Positions 35,254-46,254 of a stretch of DNA of 64,000 nucleotides are shown here, in pieces. The notes below the pieces were generated by a model. It had not been told where the DNA came from. It saw nothing but the letters and a program-made list of their open reading frames with translations, and searched no databases. Positions within the stretch are counted from its first letter, which is position 1. Each line of letters begins with the position of its first letter. Source of the stretch: Actinokineospora globicatena. GTDB lineage: Bacteria > Actinomycetota > Actinomycetes > Mycobacteriales > Pseudonocardiaceae. The position numbers and the translations under genes were made by a program. The stretch is from positions 310,001-374,000 of the forward strand of contig NZ_JAMTCR010000004.1 in the NCBI RefSeq assembly GCF_024171945.1, in the 5' to 3' direction.

Positions 35254-36335
35254 AGAGCATCCTGATCGCGGCCGCGATCGCCATGGTCATCTCGATCCTG
35301 CTCACCCCCTACCTGATCCGGGTGTTCTCCCGGCAGGGCTTCGGGCAGGAGATCCGCGAAGAGGGCCCCGAGGGCCACAAGAGCAAGCGCGGCACCCCCA
35401 CCATGGGCGGCGTGGCGATCATCATCGCCATGTGGGCCGGGTACGGCACGTCGCACATCGTCAACGCCTGGTCGGGCCGGGGTGACTCGCCGACCGCGTC
35501 CGGCCTGCTGGTGCTGATGCTGGCCACCGGGCTCGGCCTGGTCGGCTTCCTCGACGACTTCATCAAGATCCGCAAGCAGCGCAACCTCGGCCTGAACAAG
35601 ACCGCGAAGCTGGTCGGCCAGCTCGTGGTGGCGATCGCGTTCGCGATCCTGGCACTGCGCTTCCCCGACGAGCGGCAGCTGACCCCGGCATCGGACAACC
35701 TGTCCTTCGTCCGCGACATCACCATCGTCTCCTTCGGCGGTATCGGCTTCATCGTCTTCTGCTACCTGGCGGTGTCGGCCTGGTCGAACGCGGTCAACTT
35801 CACCGACGGCCTCGACGGCCTCGCGGGCGGCTCGTCGGCGATGGTCATGGGCACCTACGTGGTGATCTCGTTCTGGCAGTTCAGCCACGACTGCTCGCGG
35901 GTGGCGGAGGCCGCCTGCTTCGACGTCCGGGACCCGCTCGACCTGGCGATCGTGGCCGCGTCGGCGATGGGCGCCTGCATCGGCTTCCTGTGGTGGAACG
36001 CGGCACCGGCGAAGATCTTCATGGGTGACACCGGCTCGCTGGCGCTCGGCGGTCTGGTCGCAGGCCTGTCCATGACCACCCGCACCGAGCTGCTGATGAT
36101 CGTGATCAGCGGTCTGTTCGTGGTCGAGATGGTCTCGGTGGTGCTGCAGATCGCGATCTTCCGCACCACCCGGCGGCGGTTGTTCCGGATGGCGCCCTTC
36201 CACCACCACTTCGAGTTGGCTGGCTGGGCGGAGACCACGGTCATCATCCGGTTCTGGCTGCTCGCGGGCGTCTGCGCGATGTTCGGCCTCGGACTGTTCT
36301 ACGCCGACTGGCTCGCGCTGGGCGGCGGCGTGTGA
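35250..36335 (+). CDS. mraY: Phospho-MurNAc-pentapeptide transferase
   Basis: Integral membrane enzyme of 361 residues that moves phospho-MurNAc-pentapeptide onto undecaprenyl phosphate, forming lipid I. About ten helices are visible. Diagnostic cytoplasmic loops are [59 protein letters not shown] and [13 protein letters not shown], including the catalytic aspartates. GTG 35250 overlaps the murF stop. Confidence 0.97.
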   Translation: MKSILIAAAIAMVISILLTPYLIRVFSRQGFGQEIREEGPEGHKSKRGTPTMGGVAIIIAMWAGYGTSHIVNAWSGRGDSPTASGLLVLMLATGLGLVGFLDDFIKIRKQRNLGLNKTAKLVGQLVVAIAFAILALRFPDERQLTPASDNLSFVRDITIVSFGGIGFIVFCYLAVSAWSNAVNFTDGLDGLAGGSSAMVMGTYVVISFWQFSHDCSRVAEAACFDVRDPLDLAIVAASAMGACIGFLWWNAAPAKIFMGDTGSLALGGLVAGLSMTTRTELLMIVISGLFVVEMVSVVLQIAIFRTTRRRLFRMAPFHHHFELAGWAETTVIIRFWLLAGVCAMFGLGLFYADWLALGGGV

Positions 36336-37768
36336 CCGGGCCCTTCGCGGGCCTGGTCACCGGCAACGTGCTGGTGGCGGGCGCGGGTGTGACCGGCCGG
36401 TCGGTGGCCGCGGCGCTCGTGGAGATGGGCGCCGAGGTCACGGTGACCGACGGCAACGCCGAGCGGTTGGCGGAACTGGCCGACACAGGTGCGACGCTCG
36501 TGCCCGGTCTTACCGAGCCTCCGGCGGGCACGTCGCTCGTAGTGACCAGCCCGGGGTGGCGGCCTAGTAGCCCCCTCTTGGCGTCAGCGGTCGCCGCAGG
36601 CATAGATGTCATCGGTGAGGTCGAGCTGGCCTGGCTGATGTCGCAGCGGTTGCCCCAACCGCCCACCTGGCTCGTTGTTACGGGCACCAACGGCAAGACC
36701 ACCACCGTCGGCATGCTTGCCGAGATCCTGCGTGCTGACGGGCGCAACGCCATCGCGTGCGGCAACGTGGGTCTTACCGTGATCGACGCTATCCGCGCCG
36801 GACATGACGTGCTCGCGGTAGAGCTATCCAGCTTCCAGTTGCACTGGCAGCGCTCGCTACGCGCGCACGCCGCAGTGGTGCTCAACCTCGCCGAGGACCA
36901 CCTCGACTGGCACGGGTCGATGGAGGAGTACGCCAAGGCCAAGGGGCGCGCCTACACCGGTGCCGGTGTGGTCATCCGCAACGTCGCCGACGAGTGGTCC
37001 GGTCGCCTCGCCGCCGAGCACGACGGCGTCCAGGTCGGGTTCGGTCTTGGCGTGCCGCGCCCCGGCGAGGTGGGGTTGGTCGAAGACCTCCTGGTGGACC
37101 GCGCGTTCGTGGACGACCCGAGCGAGCAGGCCGAGGAACTGGCCGAGCTAGCAGATCTCACCGCGCTCGGGTCGCACAACGTCGCCAACGCCCTTGCCGC
37201 CGCCGCGCTCGCACGCTCCTTCGGGGTGTCACCCGAAGCGGTACGCGCGGGTCTGCGCGCGTTCCGACCGGGCGCTCACCGAGCTGTCCCGCTCGGTGAG
37301 GTCAACGGCGTCTCTTACGTCAACGACTCCAAGGCCACCAACCCGCACGCGGCGGCAGGTTCGCTGCTGTCGTTCGAGTCCGTGGTGTGGATCGCGGGCG
37401 GTTTGCTCAAGGGCGCCGCGGTGGATCCGCTGGTAGAGGCGGTCGCGGGACGTCTACGCGGTGTCGTGCTGATCGGCGCGGACGCGGAGGTGTTCGCGGC
37501 CTCGCTGGCGCGACACGCCCCCGATGTCCCCGTCCGACGGCTGACCCCGGGAGACCATGAACCCATGATCGCAGCGGTCAGCGCGGCAGGCGCCATGGCA
37601 CGTCCGGGTGACGTCGTGCTGCTCGCGCCCGCTGCCGCCTCCATGGACATGTTCCGCGACTACGCCCACCGCGGCGACGCCTTCGCCGGGGCGGTCGCCC
37701 AGGCGCGGGATGGCGTCACCCCCGAAGGCAGTGCGGCCGGGAGCGACGGCGCCACCGGGGGTCGGTGA
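36332..37768 (+). CDS. murD: UDP-MurNAc-L-alanine:D-glutamate ligase
   Basis: Cytosolic Mur ligase of 478 residues adding D-glutamate. The N-terminal Rossmann domain has [17 protein letters not shown], the P-loop is [19 protein letters not shown], and the acidic motif [14 protein letters not shown] is typical. The C-terminal domain includes [18 protein letters not shown]. Third-position GC is visibly lower here than in murC or ftsZ. GTG 36332 overlaps the mraY stop and the stop overlaps the ftsW start. Confidence 0.95.
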   Translation: MTGPFAGLVTGNVLVAGAGVTGRSVAAALVEMGAEVTVTDGNAERLAELADTGATLVPGLTEPPAGTSLVVTSPGWRPSSPLLASAVAAGIDVIGEVELAWLMSQRLPQPPTWLVVTGTNGKTTTVGMLAEILRADGRNAIACGNVGLTVIDAIRAGHDVLAVELSSFQLHWQRSLRAHAAVVLNLAEDHLDWHGSMEEYAKAKGRAYTGAGVVIRNVADEWSGRLAAEHDGVQVGFGLGVPRPGEVGLVEDLLVDRAFVDDPSEQAEELAELADLTALGSHNVANALAAAALARSFGVSPEAVRAGLRAFRPGAHRAVPLGEVNGVSYVNDSKATNPHAAAGSLLSFESVVWIAGGLLKGAAVDPLVEAVAGRLRGVVLIGADAEVFAASLARHAPDVPVRRLTPGDHEPMIAAVSAAGAMARPGDVVLLAPAAASMDMFRDYAHRGDAFAGAVAQARDGVTPEGSAAGSDGATGGR

Positions 37769-39243
37769 TGACCGCGCACGATAGCGCCGGGAGCGTCGGT
37801 ACCGCTGTCCGCAAGCGCCGCACCGCTGGTGTGGTGGGACGGGCCAACGCGGTCCGCACGGCTCTGACCGCGTGGTTGGGTCGACCACTCGCCTCGTTCC
37901 ACCTCGTCCTGGCCGTGTTCGCGTTGCTCACCGCGCTCGGCCTGGTGATGGTGCTGTCGGCGTCGTCGGTGATCTCGCTCAACACCCCGGGGTCGGGTCT
38001 CTACACGGTCTTCAAGAAGCAGCTCCTCTATGTCCTCGTCGGCGCCGTCCTGTTCTGGATAGGTCTGCGCGTCCCGCTTGAGCGCATCCGGGCTCTTAGT
38101 CCGGCAGCGCTCGCGGTCAGCATCTTGCTGCTCATGGCCGTGCTCACCCCGTTGGGCACCACCCTCAACGGCACGCAGAGCTGGTTCAGGCTAGGACCCA
38201 TCTCGTTCCAGCCCGTTGAGGTCTGCAAGCTCGCGTTGGCCCTCTGGGGCGCGCACGTCCTCGTGCTGAAGCGCAACGTGCTGCACCGGTACCGCCACCT
38301 GTTGGTGCCTGTCGTACCGGTCGCGTTGCTGATGTTCGCCCTAGTGATGTTGCAGCCCGACCTGGGCGGCACGATCACCTTGGGCGTAGTGCTCATCGCG
38401 CTGCTCTGGTTCGCTGGAGCGCCGATGCGGCTCTTCGGCGTTCTCGCCCTAGGTGGCCTCGCGGGTGTCGCGCTCCTAGCCGTCGGCACCGACTACCGGC
38501 TCGCCCGCGTGCTGAGCTTCCTCAGCCCCGATGACGACATCCACGGCAGCAGCTACCAGGCGTTGCAGGCCAAGCTCGCCCTCGCCGATGGCGGGCTCTT
38601 CGGTCGCGGCCTAGGGCAGGGCTCGTCCAAGTACAGCTACCTGCCGAACGTGCACAACGACTTCATCTTCGCTCTTATCGGCGACGAGCTCGGTTTCCTC
38701 GGCTGCGGTCTGGTCCTAGGGCTGTTCGCGATGCTGGCCGTCGTCGGCATGCGGATCGCGACCCGCAACATCGACCCGTGGATCCGGATGGTCGCCGCCA
38801 CGCTCACCGTGTGGCTGGTCGCGCAGGCCGCGATCAACATCGGCTACGTCGTCGGGATGCTCCCGGTCACCGGCATCACGCTGCCGCTGATCTCCTCGGG
38901 CGGCACCTCGATCGTGGTCACCATGCTCGTCTTCGGCATCCTGGCCAACTGCGCCAGGCACGAGCCGGAGGCGGTCTCGGCCCTGCGGTCCCAGGGGCCC
39001 GGCCGGTTCGGCAAGATCATGAAGCTGACGGCGCCCCAGCCGTACAAGCCGCCGAAGAAGCGCAAGCCCGCGCGGCCGACCACACCGCCGCGGGGTACCG
39101 CGCAGCGCAGGGGGGCGCCGCAGGCCGAGCCGCGCAAGCGCACCCCGGAACGACAGGGTTATCCGCGCACGGGCGGTGCGGCCCTCGCGCGCCAGAAGAC
39201 AAGCCGCGGCACGCCGCGGAACTCCAAAGGAGGACGTCGTTGA
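37768..39243 (+). CDS. ftsW: SEDS-family peptidoglycan glycosyltransferase FtsW
   Basis: Polytopic septal peptidoglycan polymerase of 491 residues acting with FtsI. About ten helices are visible, with SEDS landmarks [83 protein letters not shown] and [15 protein letters not shown]. The C-terminal 90 residues are basic and Pro/Lys/Arg-rich ([17 protein letters not shown]), a long cytoplasmic tail. ATG 37768 (TGATG with the murD stop) or GTG 37765 is the start. Confidence 0.95.
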   Translation: MTAHDSAGSVGTAVRKRRTAGVVGRANAVRTALTAWLGRPLASFHLVLAVFALLTALGLVMVLSASSVISLNTPGSGLYTVFKKQLLYVLVGAVLFWIGLRVPLERIRALSPAALAVSILLLMAVLTPLGTTLNGTQSWFRLGPISFQPVEVCKLALALWGAHVLVLKRNVLHRYRHLLVPVVPVALLMFALVMLQPDLGGTITLGVVLIALLWFAGAPMRLFGVLALGGLAGVALLAVGTDYRLARVLSFLSPDDDIHGSSYQALQAKLALADGGLFGRGLGQGSSKYSYLPNVHNDFIFALIGDELGFLGCGLVLGLFAMLAVVGMRIATRNIDPWIRMVAATLTVWLVAQAAINIGYVVGMLPVTGITLPLISSGGTSIVVTMLVFGILANCARHEPEAVSALRSQGPGRFGKIMKLTAPQPYKPPKKRKPARPTTPPRGTAQRRGAPQAEPRKRTPERQGYPRTGGAALARQKTSRGTPRNSKGGRR

Positions 39244-40370
39244 CCGTTGGTCCCACCGGTGCCAGTCAGCCCACCCGCACGGGTCCGTGCGTGGTGATCG
39301 CGGGGGGTGGCACGGCCGGGCACATCGAGCCCGCGCTGGCGTTGGCCGACGCGGTCATGCGGCTGCGCCCGGACGCCCGAGTCGTCGCCCTGGGGACCGA
39401 GCGCGGTCTGGAGAAGACCATCGTCCCCGCGCGGGGCTACCCGCTGGAGATGATCCCGCCGGTCCCCATGCCCCGTAAGCCCAATGTGGACCTGTTGAAG
39501 CTGCCGCTGAAGGTCCGTTCCGCGGTCAAGACCACGCGCGAGGTCCTCGACCGCGTCGGCGCTGACGTGGTGGTCGGGTTCGGCGGTTACGTCGCCCTCC
39601 CCGCGTACCTCGCCGCCCGTGGTCGCGTGCCGATCGTCGTGCACGACTCCAACGCCAAGGTCGGCCTCGCCAACAAGGTCGGCGCCCGGTTCGCCGAGCG
39701 GGTCGCGGTGGCGGTCGCCGACTCCGGTCTGCCCAGCGCCGAGGTCATCGGCATCCCGCTGCGCGAGTCGATCATCAACCTGGACCGGGCCGCGCTGCGG
39801 GCCCAGGCCAGGGAGTTCTTCGGGCTCGACCCGCACGCCCCGACCCTGCTGGTGTTCGGTGGCTCCCAGGGCGCTCGTTCGATCAACACCGCGGTGTCCG
39901 GTGCGGCTCGCGAACTCGCCGAGGCGGGTATCGGAGTTCTCCACGCGCACGGCCCCAAGAACACCCTCGCGGTGCAGGCAGTGCCGGGGGCGCCCTCTTA
40001 CGTCGCCGTGCCCTACTTGGAGCGGATGGACCTCGCCTACGCGGCGGCGGACGCTGCTCTGTGCCGGTGTGGCGCCATGACGGTCGCCGAGGTCTCCGCG
40101 GTGGGCCTACCTGCCGTGTACGTGCCACTGCCGCACGGCAACGGCGAGCAGGCTCTTAACGCCCGACCGGTGGTCAACGGCGGCGGCGCTCTCCTCGTCG
40201 ACGACGCCGACCTGACCCCGGCCAAGGTCGTGGAACTGGTCATCCCGATGCTGTCCGACCGCGGCCGCCTGACCTCGATGAGCGCGGCCGCGCAGGGCAG
40301 TGGTCACCGCGAGGCCGCCGACGTGCTCGCCCGCATGGTCCTCGACGCCGCGGCCAAGGGCGTGTCGTGA
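39240..40370 (+). CDS. murG: UDP-GlcNAc:lipid I N-acetylglucosaminyl transferase
   Basis: Peripheral membrane glycosyltransferase of 376 residues that makes lipid II. It has the glycine loops [20 protein letters not shown] (with the conserved His) and [15 protein letters not shown], the membrane-facing [12 protein letters not shown] segment and [17 protein letters not shown]. The start is a rare TTG at 39240, supported by AAAGGAGG eight bases upstream and a TTGA overlap with the ftsW stop. Confidence 0.95.
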   Translation: MTVGPTGASQPTRTGPCVVIAGGGTAGHIEPALALADAVMRLRPDARVVALGTERGLEKTIVPARGYPLEMIPPVPMPRKPNVDLLKLPLKVRSAVKTTREVLDRVGADVVVGFGGYVALPAYLAARGRVPIVVHDSNAKVGLANKVGARFAERVAVAVADSGLPSAEVIGIPLRESIINLDRAALRAQAREFFGLDPHAPTLLVFGGSQGARSINTAVSGAARELAEAGIGVLHAHGPKNTLAVQAVPGAPSYVAVPYLERMDLAYAAADAALCRCGAMTVAEVSAVGLPAVYVPLPHGNGEQALNARPVVNGGGALLVDDADLTPAKVVELVIPMLSDRGRLTSMSAAAQGSGHREAADVLARMVLDAAAKGVS

Positions 40371-41767
40371 ACGGCCCGCTGGAGCGCGCGCACCTGGTCG
40401 GCATCGGCGGCGCCGGGATGAGCGGCATCGCCCGCATCCTGCTGGCCAGGGGCGCGGCGGTGTCCGGGTCCGACGCCAAGGAGACCCGGACGTTCCTGAC
40501 CCTCAGGGCCCAGGGCGCGCAGATCGCTATCGGGCAAGCTGCCGAGAACCTCGATCTGCTCCCCGGTGGCCCTACCGCCGTCGTTGTCTCTACCGCGATC
40601 AAGGACACCAACCCGGAATTGGTCGAGGCGCGCAAGCGCGGGCTGACCGTCTTGCACCGTTCGCAGGCACTGGCCGAGTTGATGGTCGGCCACAAGGTCG
40701 CCTGCGTGGCGGGTACCCACGGCAAGACTTCTACGACGTCGATGCTGACGGTCGCGCTCCAGCACTGCAGGCTCGATCCGTCGTTCGCCATCGGCGGTGA
40801 CCTCAACGAGTCCGGTGCCAACGCCCACCACGGCACCGGGGGCGCGTTCGTCGCCGAGGCCGACGAGAGCGACGGGTCGTTCCTCGTGTTCTCGCCGTCG
40901 GTCGCGGTGGTCACGAACGTCGAGGCCGACCACCTGGACCACCACGGCACCGTGGAGGCCTACGTCGCGGTGTTCGACGCGTTCCTCGAGCGGATCACCC
41001 CCGGCGGCGTGCTCGTCGCCTGCGCGGACGACCCCGGCTCGGCCGCGCTCGCGGAACGCGCCCACGCCAAGGGCATCCGCGTGCGCAGGTACGGCCGCCT
41101 GGCGACCGGACTGGAAGACGCCACGATCCTCGACTACCGCCCCGCGGACGGGGGTGGCTTCGCGCGGGTCACGCTGGGCGGGCAAGAGATCGAACTCGGC
41201 GTGGCGGTACCCGGCGAGCACATGGCGGGCAACGCCGTCGCCGCACTCCTCGCGGGTGTCGAGCTAGGGGCGCCGTTGGCCGAACTCGGCGAGGGCATCG
41301 CCGCGTTCGGTGGAGTTCGGAGGCGGTTCGAGTACAAGGGCACCGCCGCGGGTGTTCGCGTGTACGACGACTACGCCCACCACCCCACCGAGGTCGACGC
41401 GCAACTACGAGCGGTTCGTCCCGCCGCGCAAGGCGGTCGTGTCGTAGTGGTGTTCCAGCCGCACATGTACTCCCGCACCGAGACCTTCGCGACCGAGTTC
41501 GGCACCGCGCTGGGCCTGGCCGACGAGGTCGTGGTCCTCGACGTGTTCGGCGCGCGGGAAGAGCCCAAGCCGGGAGTCAGCGGTGCCCTCGTCGCCGACG
41601 CGGTCCCGCTCCCGGCCGAACGCGTCCACTACGAGCCCTCGTTCGACCGCGTACCCGCGTTGGTCGCGGGCCTGGTCAAGAACGGCGACCTGGTCCTGAC
41701 GATGGGCGCGGGTGACGTGACCATGCTCGGACCCGAGGTGCTCGCCGAACTGGAGCGCGAGGCGTGA
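40367..41767 (+). CDS. murC: UDP-MurNAc-L-alanine ligase
   Basis: First Mur ligase, adding L-alanine to UDP-MurNAc; 466 residues. It opens with [19 protein letters not shown]; the P-loop is [16 protein letters not shown], and [22 protein letters not shown] and [13 protein letters not shown] follow in order. murC follows murG, with neither murB nor ddl in the cluster, which is the usual actinobacterial arrangement. Start and stop each overlap their neighbours by 4 bp. Confidence 0.96.
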   Translation: MNGPLERAHLVGIGGAGMSGIARILLARGAAVSGSDAKETRTFLTLRAQGAQIAIGQAAENLDLLPGGPTAVVVSTAIKDTNPELVEARKRGLTVLHRSQALAELMVGHKVACVAGTHGKTSTTSMLTVALQHCRLDPSFAIGGDLNESGANAHHGTGGAFVAEADESDGSFLVFSPSVAVVTNVEADHLDHHGTVEAYVAVFDAFLERITPGGVLVACADDPGSAALAERAHAKGIRVRRYGRLATGLEDATILDYRPADGGGFARVTLGGQEIELGVAVPGEHMAGNAVAALLAGVELGAPLAELGEGIAAFGGVRRRFEYKGTAAGVRVYDDYAHHPTEVDAQLRAVRPAAQGGRVVVVFQPHMYSRTETFATEFGTALGLADEVVVLDVFGAREEPKPGVSGALVADAVPLPAERVHYEPSFDRVPALVAGLVKNGDLVLTMGAGDVTMLGPEVLAELEREA

Positions 41768-42495
41768 CCAGCACCGTCCCCGGCAAGCGTGCGCGGCGCA
41801 GGCCGCGTGGCGCCCAACGGCCCGCGCGCAGGCGCACGGCCCGGCGCTACCTCGTCCGCCGGTGGACGGTGCTCGGCTCCCTCTTGGCCGTCACCGGCCT
41901 GGTAGTCCTCATCTTCTTCACCCCCGTCCTGGGTGCCAACACCGTTGAGGTCACCGGCACCAAGGACCTCACCGCGGACGAGGTCAGGGCGGCGGCCGCG
42001 ATCGAACCCGGCACGCCCCTGGCCACGCTCGACACCGACGAGATCGCCACCCGCGTCCGCCAGTTGCCCCGGGTCGGCTCGGTCGACGTCAGCCGGTCCT
42101 TCCCGGCCACGGTCGAGTTGGTGATCACCGAACGGACCCCGGTCGCGGTCGCGGTCCGTGACGACGGCACGCACCTGTTCGACGCGGAGGGCGTCGACTA
42201 CGGGACCGTGAAGGCCACCCCGGCGGGTCTGCCCGTCCTCGACGCCAGCGGCGACCACTCCACCAGGGCCGCCACCGCGGTCCTCGCGGGCATCCCGCCG
42301 CAGCTGAGCGGGATCGTGGTGGCCGTGACCGCCCGCACCCCCACCGACATCCGGCTCACCCTCGTCGACCAGCGGGTCGTCAAGTGGGGCGACGCGCGCA
42401 ACGTGCCGCGCAAGGCCGCCGTGCTCGGCGCCCTGCTGACCCAGCAGGGCAAGACCTTCGACGTCGCCGCGCCGGACTTCCCCACAATCTCCTGA
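41764..42495 (+). CDS. ftsQ: Cell division protein FtsQ
   Basis: Bitopic division protein of 243 residues: a basic cytoplasmic tail ([20 protein letters not shown]), one helix ([20 protein letters not shown]), then the POTRA domain ([20 protein letters not shown]) and the FtsQ beta domain ([20 protein letters not shown]). It belongs to the FtsQLB complex that activates FtsWI. A GAGTTGTCCACAGG DnaA-box sequence starts right at its stop codon, and a DinB-family gene follows where ftsZ is normally adjacent. Confidence 0.94.
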   Translation: MTSTVPGKRARRRPRGAQRPARRRTARRYLVRRWTVLGSLLAVTGLVVLIFFTPVLGANTVEVTGTKDLTADEVRAAAAIEPGTPLATLDTDEIATRVRQLPRVGSVDVSRSFPATVELVITERTPVAVAVRDDGTHLFDAEGVDYGTVKATPAGLPVLDASGDHSTRAATAVLAGIPPQLSGIVVAVTARTPTDIRLTLVDQRVVKWGDARNVPRKAAVLGALLTQQGKTFDVAAPDFPTIS

Positions 42496-42496
42496 G

Positions 42497-42505
42497 TTGT
42501 CCACA
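42497..42505 (+). other. DnaA-box sequence
   Basis: TTGTCCACA immediately after the ftsQ stop codon, within the same 14-mer GAGTTGTCCACAGG seen at 14558 and 57809. Confidence 0.4.
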
Positions 42506-42556
42506 GGGGACGAAAACCCGGTGCACGCCGCCCCCCGGCTCGACGAGACTGCGCAC

Positions 42557-43066
42557 ATGACCGATTCCGCTGACACCCGCGTCGAGCCGCCCTACACCGG
42601 CGACGAGCGCCAACAGCTCACTGCGTTCCTGGACTTCCTGCGCGGCACCATCGCGCACAAGTCCGCGGGCCTGTCCGAGCCGGACGCCCACCGCTCCGTC
42701 CTGCCCTCCCCGCTGATGACCGTCGCCGGGCTGCTCTCGCACCTGCGCTGGGTGGAGGCCTATTGGTTCGACGTCTCGCTCGGCGGCCAACCAAACCGCG
42801 CGCCCTACAGCGCCGAACGCCCGGACGGCGAGTTCGAGATCGCCGCCGACCTGTCCCTCGACCAGCTGCTCGCCGACTACGCCGAGCAGTGCGCGCGCAG
42901 CCGCGAGGTGACGGCGGCGATGGGGCTCGACGACACCGTCGCCTTCCGCGGTGAGCACCGGTTGAGCCTGCGCTGGGTGCTCATCCACATGATCGAGGAG
43001 ACCGGGCGGCACGCCGGGCACCTGGACGTGATCCGCGAGCTGCTCGACGGCGTCACCGGGGAGTGA
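42557..43066 (+). CDS. DinB/DUF664-family protein
   Basis: Four-helix protein of 169 residues of the DinB/YfiT-like superfamily, whose members are metal-dependent and often linked to thiol chemistry such as mycothiol. The metal-ligand pattern is visible: LLSHLRWVEAYWFD with an early His, and IHMIEETGRHAGHLDVIREL with two later His residues. ATG 42557 is chosen by family start; the ribosome-binding site is weak. Its location between ftsQ and ftsZ is unusual. Substrate unknown. Confidence 0.85.
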   Translation: MTDSADTRVEPPYTGDERQQLTAFLDFLRGTIAHKSAGLSEPDAHRSVLPSPLMTVAGLLSHLRWVEAYWFDVSLGGQPNRAPYSAERPDGEFEIAADLSLDQLLADYAEQCARSREVTAAMGLDDTVAFRGEHRLSLRWVLIHMIEETGRHAGHLDVIRELLDGVTGE

Positions 43067-43168
43067 ACGGGGCGCCCGCACGGTCGGTGACCAACAACCG
43101 CGAGCCCGCACGGCGTGGCGGCTGGATCGAGACCAGTCCTATGCCTACCTTCCTTGCCAGGTCCGGGG

Positions 43169-43198
43169 TTGACATCACCCTCACTCTCTGGTTGAGGT
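43169..43198 (+). promoter_or_regulatory. Candidate ftsZ promoter
   Basis: TTGACA at 43169-43174 and TGAGGT at 43193-43198 with an 18-base spacer, about 50 bases upstream of the ftsZ start in a 190-base gap. The -35 is perfect and the -10 is moderate. It would let ftsZ be transcribed independently of the mur genes. Confidence 0.5.
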
Positions 43199-43256
43199 CG
43201 AGGGTTTCGCCGGCCGGGTACCCGCACCACTGATGACGACAAGGAAGGCGGCTTCG

Positions 43257-44645
43257 ATGACGCCCCCGCACAACTACCTCGCCGTGATAAAGGTCGTCGG
43301 CATCGGTGGCGGCGGCGTGAACGCCGTCAACCGGATGATCGAGGTCGGTCTCAAGGGTGTCGAGTTCATCGCGGTGAACACCGACGCGCAGGCGCTGCTG
43401 ATGTCCGACGCCGACGTCAAGCTCGACATCGGCCGGGAACTGACCAGGGGCCTCGGCGCGGGCGCCAACCCCGAGGTCGGGCACAAGGCCGCCGAGGACC
43501 ACCGCGAGGAGATCGAGGAGGTCCTCAAGGGGGCCGACATGGTCTTCGTGACCGCGGGCGAGGGCGGCGGCACCGGCACCGGCGGCGCCCCCGTGGTCGC
43601 CTCGATCGCGCGCAAGCTCGGCGCGCTCACCATCGGCGTGGTCACCCGCCCGTTCTCCTTCGAGGGCAAGCGGCGCGCGCGCCAGGCCGAGGACGGCATC
43701 ACCGACCTGCGCAACGAGTGCGACACGCTCATCGTCATCCCCAACGACCGGCTGCTGCAGCTCGGCGACGTCGGCGTGAGCCTGATGGACGCCTTCCGCT
43801 CCGCCGACGAGGTGCTGCTCTCCGGTGTGCAGGGCATCACCGACCTGATCACCACCCCCGGTCTGATCAACCTGGACTTCGCCGACGTCAAGAGCGTGAT
43901 GTCCGGCGCGGGCAGCGCGCTGATGGGCATCGGCTCCGCGCGCGGTGAGGGCCGGGCGGTCACCGCCGCGGAGAAGGCCATCAACTCCCCGCTGCTGGAG
44001 GCCTCGATGGACGGCGCGCACGGCGTCCTGCTGGCCATCGCGGGCGGCTCCGACCTCGGGCTGTTCGAGATCAACGAGTCGGCGTCGCTGGTGCAGGAGG
44101 CCGCGCACCCCGAGGCCAACATCATCTTCGGCACGGTGATCGACGACTCCCTCGGCGACGAGGTCCGGGTGACCGTGATCGCCGCCGGGTTCGACAGCGG
44201 CGGCCCGACGCACAAGAAGCTCGACCCGACCGCGTTCGGCACCCGGTCGTCCACCGCGACCGCGTCGGCGCAGTCCGGCCAGGTCCAGGCGGACCAGCAG
44301 CCGGTCCAGCACCAGCAGCCCGCGCCGCCCCAGCAGCAGACCCAGCAGCCGGTGGCGCTGCCGGAGCAGGGTTACCAGACGCAGCAGCCGATCCAGCAGC
44401 AGCCGCAGCAGACCCAGCACCAGCAGCCGCAGCACCAGCAGGTCCAGCACCACCAGCAGCAGCCCGCGCAGCACCAGCAGCAGGCCCCGGTCGGCTACCG
44501 GCAGGACTACCAGCAGCAGGGCGCCCCGGCGCAGCCGCTGCCCAGCGTGCGGGCCAGCCAGGGCGGCGGCCTGTCCGGTCGCGCTGTCCCGGTCACCGAG
44601 GACCCCGACGACGAGGTCGACGTGCCGCCCTTCATGCGGCGGTAG
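43257..44645 (+). CDS. ftsZ: Cell division GTPase FtsZ with Gln-rich linker
   Basis: Tubulin-like GTPase of 462 residues that forms the Z-ring. The GTP-binding signature [12 protein letters not shown] and T7 loop ([14 protein letters not shown], then DFADVKSVM) are intact. After the core (to about residue 325) comes a linker of about 90 residues containing roughly 40 glutamines, nearly all CAG, with His and Pro. The conserved C-terminal peptide [12 protein letters not shown], which binds SepF and FtsW partners, is present. AAGGAAGG precedes ATG 43257. Confidence 0.97.
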   Translation: MTPPHNYLAVIKVVGIGGGGVNAVNRMIEVGLKGVEFIAVNTDAQALLMSDADVKLDIGRELTRGLGAGANPEVGHKAAEDHREEIEEVLKGADMVFVTAGEGGGTGTGGAPVVASIARKLGALTIGVVTRPFSFEGKRRARQAEDGITDLRNECDTLIVIPNDRLLQLGDVGVSLMDAFRSADEVLLSGVQGITDLITTPGLINLDFADVKSVMSGAGSALMGIGSARGEGRAVTAAEKAINSPLLEASMDGAHGVLLAIAGGSDLGLFEINESASLVQEAAHPEANIIFGTVIDDSLGDEVRVTVIAAGFDSGGPTHKKLDPTAFGTRSSTATASAQSGQVQADQQPVQHQQPAPPQQQTQQPVALPEQGYQTQQPIQQQPQQTQHQQPQHQQVQHHQQQPAQHQQQAPVGYRQDYQQQGAPAQPLPSVRASQGGGLSGRAVPVTEDPDDEVDVPPFMRR

Positions 44646-44711
44646 CACGCGGCGGTTCGCGGGGACGCTAGGTTTGGAGTAGGTCAACTCCTAGCGGGTG
44701 TGGGGTGTGGT

Positions 44712-45416
44712 GTGCGGATTCGGCGCGTGGTCACGACACGCGAGGGCGGGGCGTCCACGGCGCCGTACGACTCGTTCAACCTGGGCGACCACGTCGGTGA
44801 CGACCCGGCGGCGGTGACCGCCAACCGCGACCGGCTGGCCAGGGAACTCGATCTGCCCGCCGACCACCTCGTGTGGATGGAGCAGGTGCACGGCCGCACC
44901 GTCGGTGTGGTCGACGGGCCCGTGCCCGACAAACTCGAGGCGACTGACGCGGTCGTGACCGCCAGGACGGGCTTGGCCCTCGTCGTCCTCGTCGCTGACT
45001 GCGTCCCCGTGCTGCTCGCCGACCCCGAGGCCGGGGTCGTCGGAGCCGTGCACGCGGGACGGGTGGGTGCGCGCGTCGGTGTCGTCCCCGCCGCGCTCAA
45101 GGCGATGGTCGAGGCCGGTGCCGACGTGGACCGGGTCGAGGTGCTGCTCGGTCCCTCCATCTGCGGTGAGTGCTACGAGGTGCCGCAGGACATGCAGACC
45201 GATGTGGAGCGGCACCTGCCCGGCACCGCCTGCCGGACCCGCAAGGGCACGCCCGGGTTGGACCTGCGCGCGGGGCTGTGGCGGCAGCTCGCCGACGCCG
45301 GGGTCGCCAAGATCGGCATCGATCCCCGGTGCACGAACGGGGAGCGCACCCTGTTCAGTCACCGCAGGGAAGGCACCACTGGGCGATTGGCCGCCGTCAC
45401 CTGGGTGGAGCCGTGA
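44712..45416 (+). CDS. pgeF: Purine nucleoside phosphorylase LACC1/PgeF (YfiH) family
   Basis: Protein of about 234 residues. It carries the family's copper/zinc and active-site landmarks: RVVTTREGGASTAPYDSFNL, MEQVHGRTV, LVADCVPVLLAD, VGAVHAGRVGARVGVV (His and Cys ligands) and GPSICGECYEV. YfiH proteins are reported to act as purine nucleoside enzymes and to edit cell-wall precursors. It occupies its usual place after ftsZ. GTG 44712 is chosen by family start; GTG 44700 is possible. The stop overlaps yggS by 4 bp. Confidence 0.9.
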   Translation: MRIRRVVTTREGGASTAPYDSFNLGDHVGDDPAAVTANRDRLARELDLPADHLVWMEQVHGRTVGVVDGPVPDKLEATDAVVTARTGLALVVLVADCVPVLLADPEAGVVGAVHAGRVGARVGVVPAALKAMVEAGADVDRVEVLLGPSICGECYEVPQDMQTDVERHLPGTACRTRKGTPGLDLRAGLWRQLADAGVAKIGIDPRCTNGERTLFSHRREGTTGRLAAVTWVEP

Positions 45417-46141
45417 CCGATCGCGCCGCCGAGATCGCGGCCAACCTGGCCGAGGTCCTGGCCAGGATCGACGCCGCGTGCGCCAAGGCGGACCGCGACC
45501 CGGCCGGGGTGCGCCTCCTGGCTGTGACGAAGACCTTCCCGGTCGAGGACGCCGCCGCCCTGGTGGACCTCGGTGTGGTCGACCTGGCCGAGAACCGGGA
45601 GCAGGAAGCCGGTCCGAAGGCCGAGGCGCTGGCCGGGCTGCGGCCCGACGCGCACGTCCGCTGGCACATGGTGGGCCGCCTCCAGCGCAACAAGGCCAGG
45701 TCCGTGGTCCGCTGGGCCGCCCAGGTCCAGTCCGTCGACTCAGGACGCCTGGCTGACGCCCTGGCCAAGGCCGTGGCCGCGGCGATCGAGGCGGGGGAGC
45801 GCGCCGAACCCCTCGAGGTGTTGCTGCAAGCCAGCATCGACGGCGACCCGGCGCGTGGCGGCTGCCCGCTCGAGGACCTCCCGGCACTCGCCGAACAGGT
45901 AATTCGATCGAGTGATCTTCACCTCCGCGGGATCATGGCGGTGGCGCCGTTGGGCACGCAACCCGAGGTCGCGTTCGAACGTCTAGCGGGTGCCGCGGGC
46001 AGGTTGCGGGCCGAGTTCCCCTCGGCCACCGAGCTGTCCTGCGGCATGAGTAACGATCTCGAGCAGGCGATCGACTACGGGTCGACGTGCGTGCGTGTCG
46101 GAACCGCGCTGCTGGGGGGACGCGGGCTAGCCTCCCCTTAG
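45413..46141 (+). CDS. YggS/PROSC-family PLP-homeostasis protein
   Basis: Single-domain PLP-binding barrel of 242 residues that buffers pyridoxal phosphate. The Schiff-base lysine is in RLLAVTKTFP, and the phosphate-binding and family motifs are AENREQEAGPK, RWHMVGRLQRNKAR, LRGIMAVAPLG, ELSCGMSNDLEQAI and GSTCVRVGTALLGG. GTG 45413 overlaps the pgeF stop. The gene is a standing member of the actinobacterial ftsZ-sepF segment. Confidence 0.93.
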   Translation: MTDRAAEIAANLAEVLARIDAACAKADRDPAGVRLLAVTKTFPVEDAAALVDLGVVDLAENREQEAGPKAEALAGLRPDAHVRWHMVGRLQRNKARSVVRWAAQVQSVDSGRLADALAKAVAAAIEAGERAEPLEVLLQASIDGDPARGGCPLEDLPALAEQVIRSSDLHLRGIMAVAPLGTQPEVAFERLAGAAGRLRAEFPSATELSCGMSNDLEQAIDYGSTCVRVGTALLGGRGLASP

Positions 46142-46254
46142 CAGGAACGGACCCCGGCAGGCAAGATCGCCGAAGCCCGGGGTTGAGCCTTGCGGGGACG
46201 TGGTAGTCGGACAACGCGCGCACGACCACGCTCGGGGAATCCGGAGGAACGGCT

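Noticed and set aside
43205-43224. GTTT and GGGTA before ftsZ as a SigF promoter
   Set aside because: The two elements are only about 9 bases apart, too close for this promoter class.
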